DNA from: CAYNZV01 sp965217095
GTDB taxonomy: Bacteria > Latescibacterota > UBA2968 > UBA8231
Assembly: GCA_965217095.1 (NCBI GenBank)
Contig: OZ244235.1
Span: 3,534,001 to 3,598,000, forward strand
Length of the DNA stretch: 64,000 bases
Reading direction: 5' to 3'
Shown here: positions 32,753 through 41,289 of the stretch, piece by piece
Numbering within the stretch: the first letter of the stretch is position 1
How the letters are laid out: each line of letters starts with the position of its first letter
Program-made: the position numbers and the translations under genes
Notes under the pieces: generated by a model
What the model was told of the DNA's origin: nothing
Database searches by the model: none
The model's input: only the letters and a program-made list of their open reading frames with translations

Positions 32753-33957
32753 AAATAGCTCAGGAATTTATCCCAGAGTCCCATGCGTGCCACGCTCTTC
32801 GCAGCGACCACATCCACCTCGACGAGCAGGCTGTCGCTCAGGGATACGGTCAAGCTGCCCAGTTTCTCGCCTGCCTCCACCGGGGCTGGACGTAGGCCGG
32901 AAAGGTTGATCTGCCGGCGGATCTGTTTTTGTTGGGCCCTACTCAGGACCGCAACGGCGGCGGACCCTGTGCGTGTCTTGACTTCGGGTTCCATCCCCCA
33001 ATCCAGGGCCACCGTCCCCATACTCTCCCCTTCGTGAACGATCGGGACACGCGAAAAGTTGTTGAACCCCCAGCTCAACAGCCGGCGCGTTTCGGCATCG
33101 CGAATCTTTTCGCTGCGGCATCCAAGGATGACAGATATCAGCCGCATGTCGCCCCGTTTGGCCGTGGCGACGAGACAGGACCCGGCGCGTTTCGTGTATC
33201 CGGTCTTTATGCCGTCCAGCCCGCGAAAGCGCCCCAGAAGCTTGTTGGTGTTGTAGAGCATGAACCTGCCGTCGCGAAACGGCTTGTATCTGACCGCAGA
33301 CCAGATCAGAATCTCCGGGTGGGCCAACAACCCCTGGGTGATGCGCGCCAGGTCGTGGGCGGTTGTTCGATTGCCGCTCTGTTTAGGAGTGTCGTCGAGT
33401 CCATGGACGTTGACGCACCGCGTTCCGGTCAGCTTCAGATCATCGCCCCGTTGGTTCATCATATCGACGAACCCCTTGACGGAGCCGCCTATGTGCTCTG
33501 CCACGGCGACGCACGCGTCGTTGGCGGAAGGGATGGAAATTGCCTCCATCATTTCGTTGAGGGAAAACGCCTCGCCCTCCTTTAGAAATACTTGAGAACC
33601 GCCCATGCGGCTGGCGCGTGCTGACACCTTCACCGGTTCCTCGAGGGAGAATTTTCCGGATTTGACCAGGTCCATGACGACCAGCTGCAACAGGAGCTTC
33701 TGCGTACTGGCGGGAGAACGAGGTGCGTCGGCGTGATATCCAAAGAGCACGGCGCCGGTTCCCGCTTCCACGAGAACGGCCGTGGCGAAGGCTGGATCGG
33801 CACCCGGGTCGAAGGTCTGTGCTGGGGATGGCAGCGCCGCCGCCGCCAGTCCACAACAGATACCTATCCACAGCGGGCTGTTACACAAGAGTCTGGATTT
33901 AGATCGATGAGCGGTGAAGGGATTCAAGAATCTATTCGGCGGCCAACCACAGAGCAT
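32749..33957 (-). CDS. dacC: D-alanyl-D-alanine carboxypeptidase (PBP5/6 family, peptidase S11)
   Basis: A 402-residue secreted enzyme. A signal segment lies at about residues 28-47 (LWIGICCGLAAAALPSPAQ). Active-site boxes: SPASTQKLL (SxxK) near 82, SANDAC (SxN) near 145 and IKTGYTKRAG (KTG) near 250. A PBP5-type C-terminal beta domain follows, and an amphipathic tail (MGLWDKFLSYF) anchors it to the inner membrane. It removes the terminal D-Ala from peptidoglycan pentapeptides. The symbol follows family similarity only. Confidence 0.88.
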   Translation of the reverse strand: MLCGWPPNRFLNPFTAHRSKSRLLCNSPLWIGICCGLAAAALPSPAQTFDPGADPAFATAVLVEAGTGAVLFGYHADAPRSPASTQKLLLQLVVMDLVKSGKFSLEEPVKVSARASRMGGSQVFLKEGEAFSLNEMMEAISIPSANDACVAVAEHIGGSVKGFVDMMNQRGDDLKLTGTRCVNVHGLDDTPKQSGNRTTAHDLARITQGLLAHPEILIWSAVRYKPFRDGRFMLYNTNKLLGRFRGLDGIKTGYTKRAGSCLVATAKRGDMRLISVILGCRSEKIRDAETRRLLSWGFNNFSRVPIVHEGESMGTVALDWGMEPEVKTRTGSAAVAVLSRAQQKQIRRQINLSGLRPAPVEAGEKLGSLTVSLSDSLLVEVDVVAAKSVARMGLWDKFLSYF

Positions 33958-34017
33958 TTCATGAGACGCAGGCGCGTCCTCTTTCGACCCATCTTCCGCG
34001 GTACGTGCAGTGCGGAA

Positions 34018-34632
34018 TTAGTTTACCGACACATCGTCGGGTATGAACGACATGGGGCGGTGTTTGCCTCCAAGACCGTATACAGCCTGCTGCCAGACCT
34101 TGTCGGGATGCGGCTCAAGCACCAGCTCAACATCGCCGGGACATACGTGCCACGCCCCACGCGCGATTTCGTCTTCCAGCTGCCCCTGATTCCATCCGGC
34201 ATATCCCAGGTAAAAACGCAGAACGGGGCGTGCCACGTCCATTACTGCGGTATGAGCCCGGATCGTGTCCAGGTCGCCACCCAGATATAATCCCTGGCAA
34301 ACCTCGGTGGGTTGGGCGCCGTCTTTGCCGGAATGATCCAACCGGTGGAGAAAAACCAACGTGCCCGGCTCCACAGGTCCCCCTTGGAAGAACATGCTGC
34401 CCAGCTCGTGCGGCGTTGGGTCCGGAGCGCCGGCGTTACAGGTGTACTGAATCAGCTCCTCGCTGGAGTATAGATTGATCCGTTCCCCAAGCGGTCGATT
34501 TACCACCACACCGACGGTGCCCTCGTCATTGTGTTTCAACAACAATACGACGGTTCGCTTGAAACTCGGCGCCTCGAGATTCAGCGAGGCTATGAGAAAG
34601 GTCCCGGCTTCCAGGACCGTGGAAACGGCCAA
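34018..34632 (-). CDS. YqgE/AlgH family protein (DUF179)
   Basis: A 204-residue protein. Family marks are GTFLIASLNLEAPSFKRTVV, GTVGVVVNRPLG and FFQGGPVEPGTLVFLH. I chose the TTG at 34632 because AAAGGAG lies 4 nt before it and the family begins about here; the frame is open further upstream to 34749. The biochemical role is unknown; AlgH was named as a transcription regulator of alginate genes, without a DNA-binding motif. Confidence 0.82.
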   Translation of the reverse strand: MAVSTVLEAGTFLIASLNLEAPSFKRTVVLLLKHNDEGTVGVVVNRPLGERINLYSSEELIQYTCNAGAPDPTPHELGSMFFQGGPVEPGTLVFLHRLDHSGKDGAQPTEVCQGLYLGGDLDTIRAHTAVMDVARPVLRFYLGYAGWNQGQLEDEIARGAWHVCPGDVELVLEPHPDKVWQQAVYGLGGKHRPMSFIPDDVSVN

Positions 34633-34702
34633 ACTATCTCCTTTTTGCGACAGGTAACCATATGATAAAAAAAACGGTTCACCGGTGTCAATCGGGGGCA
34701 AT

Positions 34703-35869
34703 CTAGGGGTAAATTCGGTACGGTTCACAGAGGGATCGAAACCGATCACAGTCAGTCTGCCATTTCTGCGCGAGCTGGGACACCTTTATTCCGGCATCGA
34801 TATCGGCGCGGACCTGATCGGTGCCCATCAGGCGGTCAAAGTTGTGGATCCCTCGCGGCGGCAGATGCCACTGGAATTCCTGCGGCCACAGCTGCTTTAT
34901 AACGACCAGTAGGTTTAGTCCTGTCCTGACAGGACAGAAGGTGCTGCGGTCGATCACGTGCAGCTGCGCACCGTGGCACTCCAGCCCCACATGTATTCCA
35001 AACTCCGGTCGAAAATGCACCTGACGCCACTTGAGCCCTGGTAGTTCGAGCTCGCGCAGCCGCTCCACAAGGCGATTGGATTCCACATAAGGCCCCCCCA
35101 CCTGTTCGAACGGCTTAGAGGTGCCGCGTCCTTCGGACAAGTTGGTGCCTTCGAACAGACACATCCCCGGATACACTACGGCCGTGTCCGGCGTCGGCAT
35201 GTTGGGAGAGGGCGGTACCCAAATCAAACCACACTCCTCCCAATACCGCTCCCGTTTCCACCCCGCCATCTCGACCACATGCAACCTGGCGCCGATCTCG
35301 AACTCTTGATTGAAAAGGCGGGCGGTTTCGCCGATCGTGAGACCGTGACGAATAGGTATCGGGTAGCGACCTACGAACGAGGCAAACGCGGGATCGAGCA
35401 GATTGCCCTCTACCCTTTCACCACCTAGCGGATTGGGCCGGTCGAGCACGACAAAGGGCAGGTCGATGCCGGCGCACACCTCCATGCAATAGCTCATGGT
35501 ATATAGATAGGTGTAGAATCGTGATCCCACGTCTTGAATGTCGAACAGCAGGAGGTCCAGCTGTCGCAGTGCCGCTTCCGTCGGTCGTCGATCGCCGTCG
35601 TAGAGGCTGTGTACGGGAAGGCCGGTCTCCGGGTCCGCGTCGTTGGCAACACGTTCTCCGTCGGGAGCGCTGGCACGCAACCCATGCTCCGGTCCAAACA
35701 ACAAACAAAGCTCCACTCCTCTGGCCCGATGCAACAGGGCCGCGGAGCTCTCCAGATCGCCATTTACCCCAGAGCTGTTGGTGACCAGGGCTACCCGCTT
35801 GCCTTCCACCAGGTGGAATGCCTCCGACAGCAGACGGTCGATCCCCAGAGTTACTGCGGATCGGCTCAT
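34703..35869 (-). CDS. exo-beta-N-acetylmuramidase NamZ-like (DUF1343, GH171)
   Basis: A 388-residue protein. Family motifs are LVTNSSGVNGD, LFGPEHGLRASAPDGE, LLLFDIQDVGSRFYTYLYTM, VLDRPNPLGGERVEGN and GTNLSEGRGTSKPFEQ. Characterised NamZ releases MurNAc from peptidoglycan fragments in turnover. The ATG at 35869 overlaps the stop of the upstream gene by 4 bp. No signal peptide is seen with this start. Last gene of the operon DUF2723, GT2, LPG-synthase-like, NamZ. Confidence 0.85.
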   Translation of the reverse strand: MSRSAVTLGIDRLLSEAFHLVEGKRVALVTNSSGVNGDLESSAALLHRARGVELCLLFGPEHGLRASAPDGERVANDADPETGLPVHSLYDGDRRPTEAALRQLDLLLFDIQDVGSRFYTYLYTMSYCMEVCAGIDLPFVVLDRPNPLGGERVEGNLLDPAFASFVGRYPIPIRHGLTIGETARLFNQEFEIGARLHVVEMAGWKRERYWEECGLIWVPPSPNMPTPDTAVVYPGMCLFEGTNLSEGRGTSKPFEQVGGPYVESNRLVERLRELELPGLKWRQVHFRPEFGIHVGLECHGAQLHVIDRSTFCPVRTGLNLLVVIKQLWPQEFQWHLPPRGIHNFDRLMGTDQVRADIDAGIKVSQLAQKWQTDCDRFRSLCEPYRIYP

Positions 35870-36837
35870 GCCGGGGGACGCTGGATATGGGATTCGTCCC
35901 GACGCTCGACACGGCGCAGTACAAACGCTGCTCCGCCCAGCAGGCTGGCGATGATGCCGGCGACGTACCCCAACAGGGACATGGCGGTTGCGACCTCCGG
36001 CGACACTCCGACGCTGCCAAAAAGCCGTACCAGCGAATTCTCGCGCACGCCAAGGCCGCCGATAGAGATCGGCAGGGCCGCGACGATGGCAGCGACCGGT
36101 TGGAAACAGACGAAGTAAAGCAATCCGGCGTCCAAACCCACGGCGAGCCCCGCAGACCAGTAGACGAGTATGCGGCAAAACTGAACCCCAAGCGAGATCC
36201 CCAGGACGGCTGCCAGCAGTGGCACCTGGTGCCGATAGACAACGATGCTGCTGCGCAGGTCACCCAGGAGCGAACCTAGGCGCCGTGGCAGGAACGCCGC
36301 TCCCATGGATTCCAGGCGGATGCCGATGCGGCGGCTGAGTCCCATAACGAGGAGAACCACCAGCCCTATCCAAACCGGCACGAGCATTGACAGCAGGCCG
36401 GCGACGGGTATTTCCGCTGCCATCAGGATGGCAACGAGCGCCAGGCTGCAGGTCGAAAACAGACCGACGAAGCGATCGGTGAGGGTAGCCGCCATGCCGC
36501 CACTAGTGGCGCCGGTCAGGCGGCGAATATCGTATATACGGAGCGCGTCGCCACCGATGTTTCCCAAGAGAACGTTGTTGAAGAAAACGCCGACGAAGTA
36601 GAAGACCATCGCCTGCCAGAACGATATTTGAATCGATTGAGCTCGAAGCAGAAGATACCATTGAAACGAACCCAAGAGGTTGCTCAGGACGAAGAAACAG
36701 ACCGCTGCGGCAAACGGCCACAATACCGTCTGCGCGAAAACATCCCCCAACCTGGACACGTCCACCTGATAGGCCAGGTAACCAAGCAGACCGGCGCTGA
36801 TGAATAGCTTCAAGCCGGTGTTAATCAGCTTTTTCAT
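35866..36837 (-). CDS. lysylphosphatidylglycerol synthase TM-region/UPF0104 family membrane protein
   Basis: A 323-residue protein with about 8 membrane helices, starting MKKLINTGLKLFISAGLLGY. Family marks are LGSFQWYLLLRAQ, FFNNVLLGNIGGDALRIYDI and LPISIGGLGVRENSLVRLFG. Members without the soluble synthase domain are flippase or glycolipid-modification proteins of uncertain role. It overlaps both neighbours by 4 bp (ATGA), so the three are translationally coupled. Being next to GT2 and DUF2723 genes suggests a role in envelope glycan or lipid export. Confidence 0.85.
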   Translation of the reverse strand: MKKLINTGLKLFISAGLLGYLAYQVDVSRLGDVFAQTVLWPFAAAVCFFVLSNLLGSFQWYLLLRAQSIQISFWQAMVFYFVGVFFNNVLLGNIGGDALRIYDIRRLTGATSGGMAATLTDRFVGLFSTCSLALVAILMAAEIPVAGLLSMLVPVWIGLVVLLVMGLSRRIGIRLESMGAAFLPRRLGSLLGDLRSSIVVYRHQVPLLAAVLGISLGVQFCRILVYWSAGLAVGLDAGLLYFVCFQPVAAIVAALPISIGGLGVRENSLVRLFGSVGVSPEVATAMSLLGYVAGIIASLLGGAAFVLRRVERRDESHIQRPPA

Positions 36838-37877
36838 GGCTTGGACGGTTCGCTCATTAGCGCGGATGCCACGCGGACACCCCTGAAGTAATACTGAAAG
36901 AGGATGCTGCCGCGGAAGAGTCCGTCCCGATTGCGGCGCGAGGTTGGAGCTGCGGACGTCCGGCCGCGGCGCCGCCGCGACCGCAGGTTGAACGGATGTA
37001 TGAGAATCCACAACACGGCCGTCAGCGGTGCCAGGACGTGTTTCCATTCCCGCTTCGCCAGATATCCCAGGGCGGCCATGGCCTCCAACGGGAGGCGGAA
37101 CGGGAAGACCCACCACAACGAGCGCAGATCCATGTTGATGCAGATCATCGCCAGGTTGTTTCGGTGCTTGAGGTAGACGCGGCGAAAACTCTCGGGTGGC
37201 AGCGACCATGCCGAGTAGTGGAATACCGTGGACGAAGGGACCGCCATGATGCGGTAGCCGGCATCGCGCAGGCGCCAACAGAGATCTATCTCCTCCATGT
37301 GCATGAAGTAGTCCAGATCCAGATAACCCACCTTGTCCAGCGCCTCCAGACGGATAAACATGGCGGAGCCGCAGGCCCAAAACAGGGGCACGGCACGGTC
37401 GTACTGCCCTGCGTCTCGCTCCTGATGGAACAGCAGGCGTCCGCGACAGAAAGGATAACCCAGCCGATCCAAATAACCGCCCGCCGCGCCTCCGTCATCG
37501 AAGGTGTCGGCGTTGGTCGCCGACAGCAGCTTGGGCTGGCAGACGGCGATACTTGGGTCCGCTTCAGCTGCGTCCACCATGGGTGATAACCACCCTGCGG
37601 TCACGCGGGTATCGTCGTTGAGTAGGACCGCAAATCGGGTGTCCGCCGCTCTCAACCCCCGGTTGCACGAAGCGCTGAATCCCAAATTGCGGTCGTTGCG
37701 CAGTATCTTGACCTGGGGGAAGGCAGACCGTGCCTGCTGAACGCTGGGCGCATCGGGTCCATCGTCGACAACGATGACCGTTACGTTCACGTCGCTATGG
37801 TCAAAAACGGAGGCGAGACAAGACTCGAGGGTTGCGGAGCGGTAATGGGGAATTACGACGGTGACCGAATCATTCAC
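36834..37877 (-). CDS. glycosyltransferase family 2 (rhamnosyltransferase-like)
   Basis: A 347-residue GT-A enzyme. The nucleotide-sugar motif is VTVIVVDDGPD near residue 36, the metal site is LLNDDTRV near 88, and the acceptor/base region is YFMHMEEIDLCWRLRDAG near 195. A C-terminal hydrophobic stretch (LWWVFPFRLPLEAMAALGYL) may contact the membrane. It overlaps the DUF2723 gene stop and the next gene start by 4 bp each. Confidence 0.87.
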   Translation of the reverse strand: MNDSVTVVIPHYRSATLESCLASVFDHSDVNVTVIVVDDGPDAPSVQQARSAFPQVKILRNDRNLGFSASCNRGLRAADTRFAVLLNDDTRVTAGWLSPMVDAAEADPSIAVCQPKLLSATNADTFDDGGAAGGYLDRLGYPFCRGRLLFHQERDAGQYDRAVPLFWACGSAMFIRLEALDKVGYLDLDYFMHMEEIDLCWRLRDAGYRIMAVPSSTVFHYSAWSLPPESFRRVYLKHRNNLAMICINMDLRSLWWVFPFRLPLEAMAALGYLAKREWKHVLAPLTAVLWILIHPFNLRSRRRRGRTSAAPTSRRNRDGLFRGSILFQYYFRGVRVASALMSEPSKP

Positions 37878-40486
37878 GGTCGAACTGCGGAGCTTTCCGC
37901 GGGTGCCGTTCGGTTTTGCAGCGCGTTCTGCAGGACCTGCTCCGCTTCCACCAGCTTCTGTACGTCTCCGTAGCGGCTGCGGTAATCGGTCAAAAGCTTC
38001 AGTCCGCCGGCCGCGTCACCCTGGGCCTGCAAGGTAGCGGCGAGTTCGAAATAGGCGTCCCATCTTTGAGGCTCCCTGGCGATTGCCGCGCGGTAGAGTC
38101 CTTCCGCCCGATCGATCGCAGAATACGGTGCGTTCAACAGAATGCTGCCGATGGTAGTGATGTTGTCGTAGGAAGCCACGTCACTCTCACCGTAGTTCTC
38201 GACCAACTCGAGGCCGGCGTTCTCGATGTACTCGGCTGCCATCTCCACCTGGTTGACATTGGCCAGGTATTCGCCGGCGGAGTAGAAGGTTTCCCAACCG
38301 AACGGCAAACGCTCGCGCGCCCAGTTCATCAGACGAACCATCTCCTCCCCTTTGCCCTCTTGCTGGTAGAGCTCGGCGAGCTGCAGAACGCAGGCGCGAT
38401 AATTGCCCAGAAGCCGCGCCGTATTCAAGTCCTGGAAGACGTTGGCGTCGGTCAAGTTCCTAAACCGGTACACCTGGAACAGGTTGTGCTCGAGTCGTTC
38501 CATGTCGGGGCCAAGGTCGCGCTCCTGGACCAATCTCAAGGTCATGCCGCTCATGCGCAGATACGGGTCGAGGCCAAGGCGATTGCTGCCGGCCACTGTT
38601 ATGGCGAAGTGAACGGGCCGTTGCCCCTCGTTCCACTTCAACAGGCCGATGATCATCACGTCCTGTATACGCATCAGATCGTGCCCGGTTTGGGGTTTGT
38701 ACTCCACGTCGAACCCCGCATCTTGCAACGTCTTGTGCACCTGTGAGATGACAGGTTCCTGCCAGGCTCTCTTGTAGAGATCCACGAGCTGAGTGTCGGT
38801 CAGCACCGAATCGATATAGCTGTCGGGTAGGCTTATGGCCACCTTCGGGTCCCGATCGCGAAGCTGCTTGATGTACCATCCGGTATTCAACAGGCTCAGA
38901 TTGATGACCCGAACATCCTTGCGAATGCCTTCCACCTCCTGCAGGTACCATAGTGGAAAGGTGTCGTTGTCGCCGTTGGTGAACAACAAGCTGTTCTGAT
39001 CGCACGACTGAAGAATGTTGTACCCGTAGTCGAACGCCACGTGATCGCCGGTGCGGTCTTCCACATGATAGAGCCGCGCGCCGATTCCGACGGGTATCAG
39101 GAGTCCGAAAAGGGAGATCCCCACCAACACCCTGGCGGGCATGGCGATTTGCCGCCGCAATGAATCGACGATACCGGCCCAGCCAATGCCCATCCAGATT
39201 GCGAAGGCGTAGAACATGCCGCCGAAGACATAGTGCCGCTCACGGGGTTGGGGATCCTTCATGTTGAGATACAGAGACAAGCCGAATCCCATAATTATGA
39301 AAAGCGCCTGAATGGACAGGAAGCGGCGCCAGTCATGTCGAAGATGCCAGATCATCCCGCCGAGACCCAGCAGGTAGGGCACCAGTGACACGCTCACGAT
39401 GTCCTTGCTCTGCTCGGTCGCCTTTCTGAATTCGATAGCGCGTTCCAGCAGTGGGAACGGAAACTGCTGGAAGAAGTACTTCATCTGCAGATACCAGAAC
39501 TGGTACAATCGGGTAGCGTTTGCCTTGAACATGCCCAGGAGCTGACTATCGGTGCCGTACTGTTCACGGTTCAGGAATTTCATGAAGGCGTCCCAGGTTT
39601 CCGGGTCATTCTCGTCGATGACCGGGTTCAGCCCCGAGCGCACATAGAGGGAAGCGTAGGTCGAGTAGCCAATGGCAAAGAGAACGACGACGCCGATGAG
39701 TAGCCAGAAGGATCGGCGTTCGCGATTGTAGAGATGGTAGAGCAGGCCGGCCAACGCCACTAGGGTCAACACGTTGCTTCCGGTGCCCGGACCGGCGACG
39801 GCGAGCAGCAGCATCCCCCACAATCCCAACCCGATGAGCAGTACCGTCAGATGGCGCAGCTTCTCGTCGGCGAACCAGGCCAGAATCAGGATCGACGGGA
39901 TGGTGAGCAGGCAAAGCAGGTGAATGCCGCCCCCCAGCCCGAACAGGTAGGCGATCAGAAAAAGCCAGCGGTCGTTGGTCGATCCGTGCTGGGTGCCTTC
40001 CCAGTAGACGATCAGCCAGATGCCTAGGGTGACGAAGAGGACCGAATAGCCGTAGACTTCAGCTTCGGTGGCGTTGAACCAGTAGGTGTATGAGCAGGCC
40101 AGCGACAGGGCAGCTACAGCGCCACCTAGAATACTGCTGACTTCGCGGGCGTCGTCGAAGGCCACCAACGACTGACCGCCCAAGGCGCGACGAATCAGGG
40201 CAACGGTGGTGAGATAGGCACACCAGACGCCGAGTGCTGAAGCGACCACCGACATCAGGACTACGCGCCAGGCTATGTCTCCAAACGGCAGGAATGTGAA
40301 GGCGCGACCCAACAATATGTAGAGTGGGGAACCGGGTGGGTGAGGGACGCCGAGGGTATAGGCGGAGGCGATGAATTCGCCGGTGTCCCAGAAAGTCAAT
40401 CCCGGCGCCATCGTCTTCAGGTAAAGCGCGAGCGTCGCGAGAAATACGCAGAGACCCACTTGGTTGGCGGGTTTTGAGAGGTTCAT
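37874..40486 (-). CDS. DUF2723 GT-C-like membrane glycosyltransferase with C-terminal TPR-like region
   Basis: An 870-residue protein. Residues 1-480 hold about 12 membrane helices. The first extracytoplasmic loop reads TMAPGLTFWDTGEFIASAY with the acidic DTGEF motif and HPPGSPLYIL, as in DUF2723. Residues 490-650 form a soluble domain (LLFTNGDNDTFPLWYLQEVEG), and 690-850 are helical TPR-like repeats. DUF2723 is known mostly from the FCB group and is thought to be a lipid-linked sugar transferase. First gene of the envelope operon. Confidence 0.83.
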   Translation of the reverse strand: MNLSKPANQVGLCVFLATLALYLKTMAPGLTFWDTGEFIASAYTLGVPHPPGSPLYILLGRAFTFLPFGDIAWRVVLMSVVASALGVWCAYLTTVALIRRALGGQSLVAFDDAREVSSILGGAVAALSLACSYTYWFNATEAEVYGYSVLFVTLGIWLIVYWEGTQHGSTNDRWLFLIAYLFGLGGGIHLLCLLTIPSILILAWFADEKLRHLTVLLIGLGLWGMLLLAVAGPGTGSNVLTLVALAGLLYHLYNRERRSFWLLIGVVVLFAIGYSTYASLYVRSGLNPVIDENDPETWDAFMKFLNREQYGTDSQLLGMFKANATRLYQFWYLQMKYFFQQFPFPLLERAIEFRKATEQSKDIVSVSLVPYLLGLGGMIWHLRHDWRRFLSIQALFIIMGFGLSLYLNMKDPQPRERHYVFGGMFYAFAIWMGIGWAGIVDSLRRQIAMPARVLVGISLFGLLIPVGIGARLYHVEDRTGDHVAFDYGYNILQSCDQNSLLFTNGDNDTFPLWYLQEVEGIRKDVRVINLSLLNTGWYIKQLRDRDPKVAISLPDSYIDSVLTDTQLVDLYKRAWQEPVISQVHKTLQDAGFDVEYKPQTGHDLMRIQDVMIIGLLKWNEGQRPVHFAITVAGSNRLGLDPYLRMSGMTLRLVQERDLGPDMERLEHNLFQVYRFRNLTDANVFQDLNTARLLGNYRACVLQLAELYQQEGKGEEMVRLMNWARERLPFGWETFYSAGEYLANVNQVEMAAEYIENAGLELVENYGESDVASYDNITTIGSILLNAPYSAIDRAEGLYRAAIAREPQRWDAYFELAATLQAQGDAAGGLKLLTDYRSRYGDVQKLVEAEQVLQNALQNRTAPAESSAVRP

Positions 40487-40572
40487 AAGCCTTGTTGGAT
40501 GGGTGTCGTGCGGTTCCTAAGAACGCCGGACGTCATTCCCGGGTAACCAGATAAAGGTAACAAAACTTCCAT

Positions 40573-41253
40573 CTACTGGATACACGGGACGACTAGTGCC
40601 CTGTGTAGTTCGAGGGTGCCCCAGGTACTGGGGTCATTGCTGCGGTCTTCGTCGCCGTTGCACGTCCATGACTGACGCCCCTTCTCGGTATCGTGCAGAA
40701 TATAGTTGAACCCGATACGTCGGAATTCCCGCGGTTGGAACCCGTTTAAACCCGCGGCGGGAATCTTGATTTCCATTTGACAGCTTCTCTTGAGACGCCG
40801 TAGTCCGATCTCGATCGCGTCTTCAGGGCAAGGGGGGGATTGCTCCCTTGCACCGTCGATGTGGGTCTGTCTCCCGATCGGCTTTTTGCCATCCGACCCG
40901 CGGCCGCCGGGCAGGAAGTAGAACCGGTGACAGTACCTGTTGGCACGATGGCTGTCCTTCAGGTCCCGAGTGTCGATCCACAGCTCCAGGCAGTCCCCTT
41001 TCTTGGGTTCCTTCGGTTTGATCTTGTAGGTGGTTTTGCGACTGATCTCGAAACCGAAGTAAAGGCCGGAGTCGTCCCAACTGGCGAACAGATTGGCAAA
41101 TTGGGTCTCATCTTCGACGCCCATCAAATCTGGCAGCATCTCCTCCGCGGACCAATCCCGTAGATTCCCATCGATTTTTGGTGGTTCGGCACGGTGTAGG
41201 CATAAAAACGCGAAGTCGAAGAAGCTGCGGCGCGGGACGTTGGGCTCAAACAT
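40573..41253 (-). CDS. CBM9-like/DOMON-type carbohydrate-binding protein
   Basis: A 226-residue protein. PPKIDGNLRDWSAEE then LFASWDDSGLYFGFEI and GDCLELWIDTRD are the classic CBM9-like beta-sandwich signature; FRRIGFNYILHD and QSWTCNGDEDRS lie near the end. No signal peptide is visible with the ATG at 41253. Such domains bind sugars or act as heme/cytochrome partners. It lies 36 bp downstream of uvrA on the same strand. Confidence 0.65.
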   Translation of the reverse strand: MFEPNVPRRSFFDFAFLCLHRAEPPKIDGNLRDWSAEEMLPDLMGVEDETQFANLFASWDDSGLYFGFEISRKTTYKIKPKEPKKGDCLELWIDTRDLKDSHRANRYCHRFYFLPGGRGSDGKKPIGRQTHIDGAREQSPPCPEDAIEIGLRRLKRSCQMEIKIPAAGLNGFQPREFRRIGFNYILHDTEKGRQSWTCNGDEDRSNDPSTWGTLELHRALVVPCIQ

Positions 41254-41289
41254 GGCGGCCCACAAGAGAATCCCGGATGGTTTGCCCGG

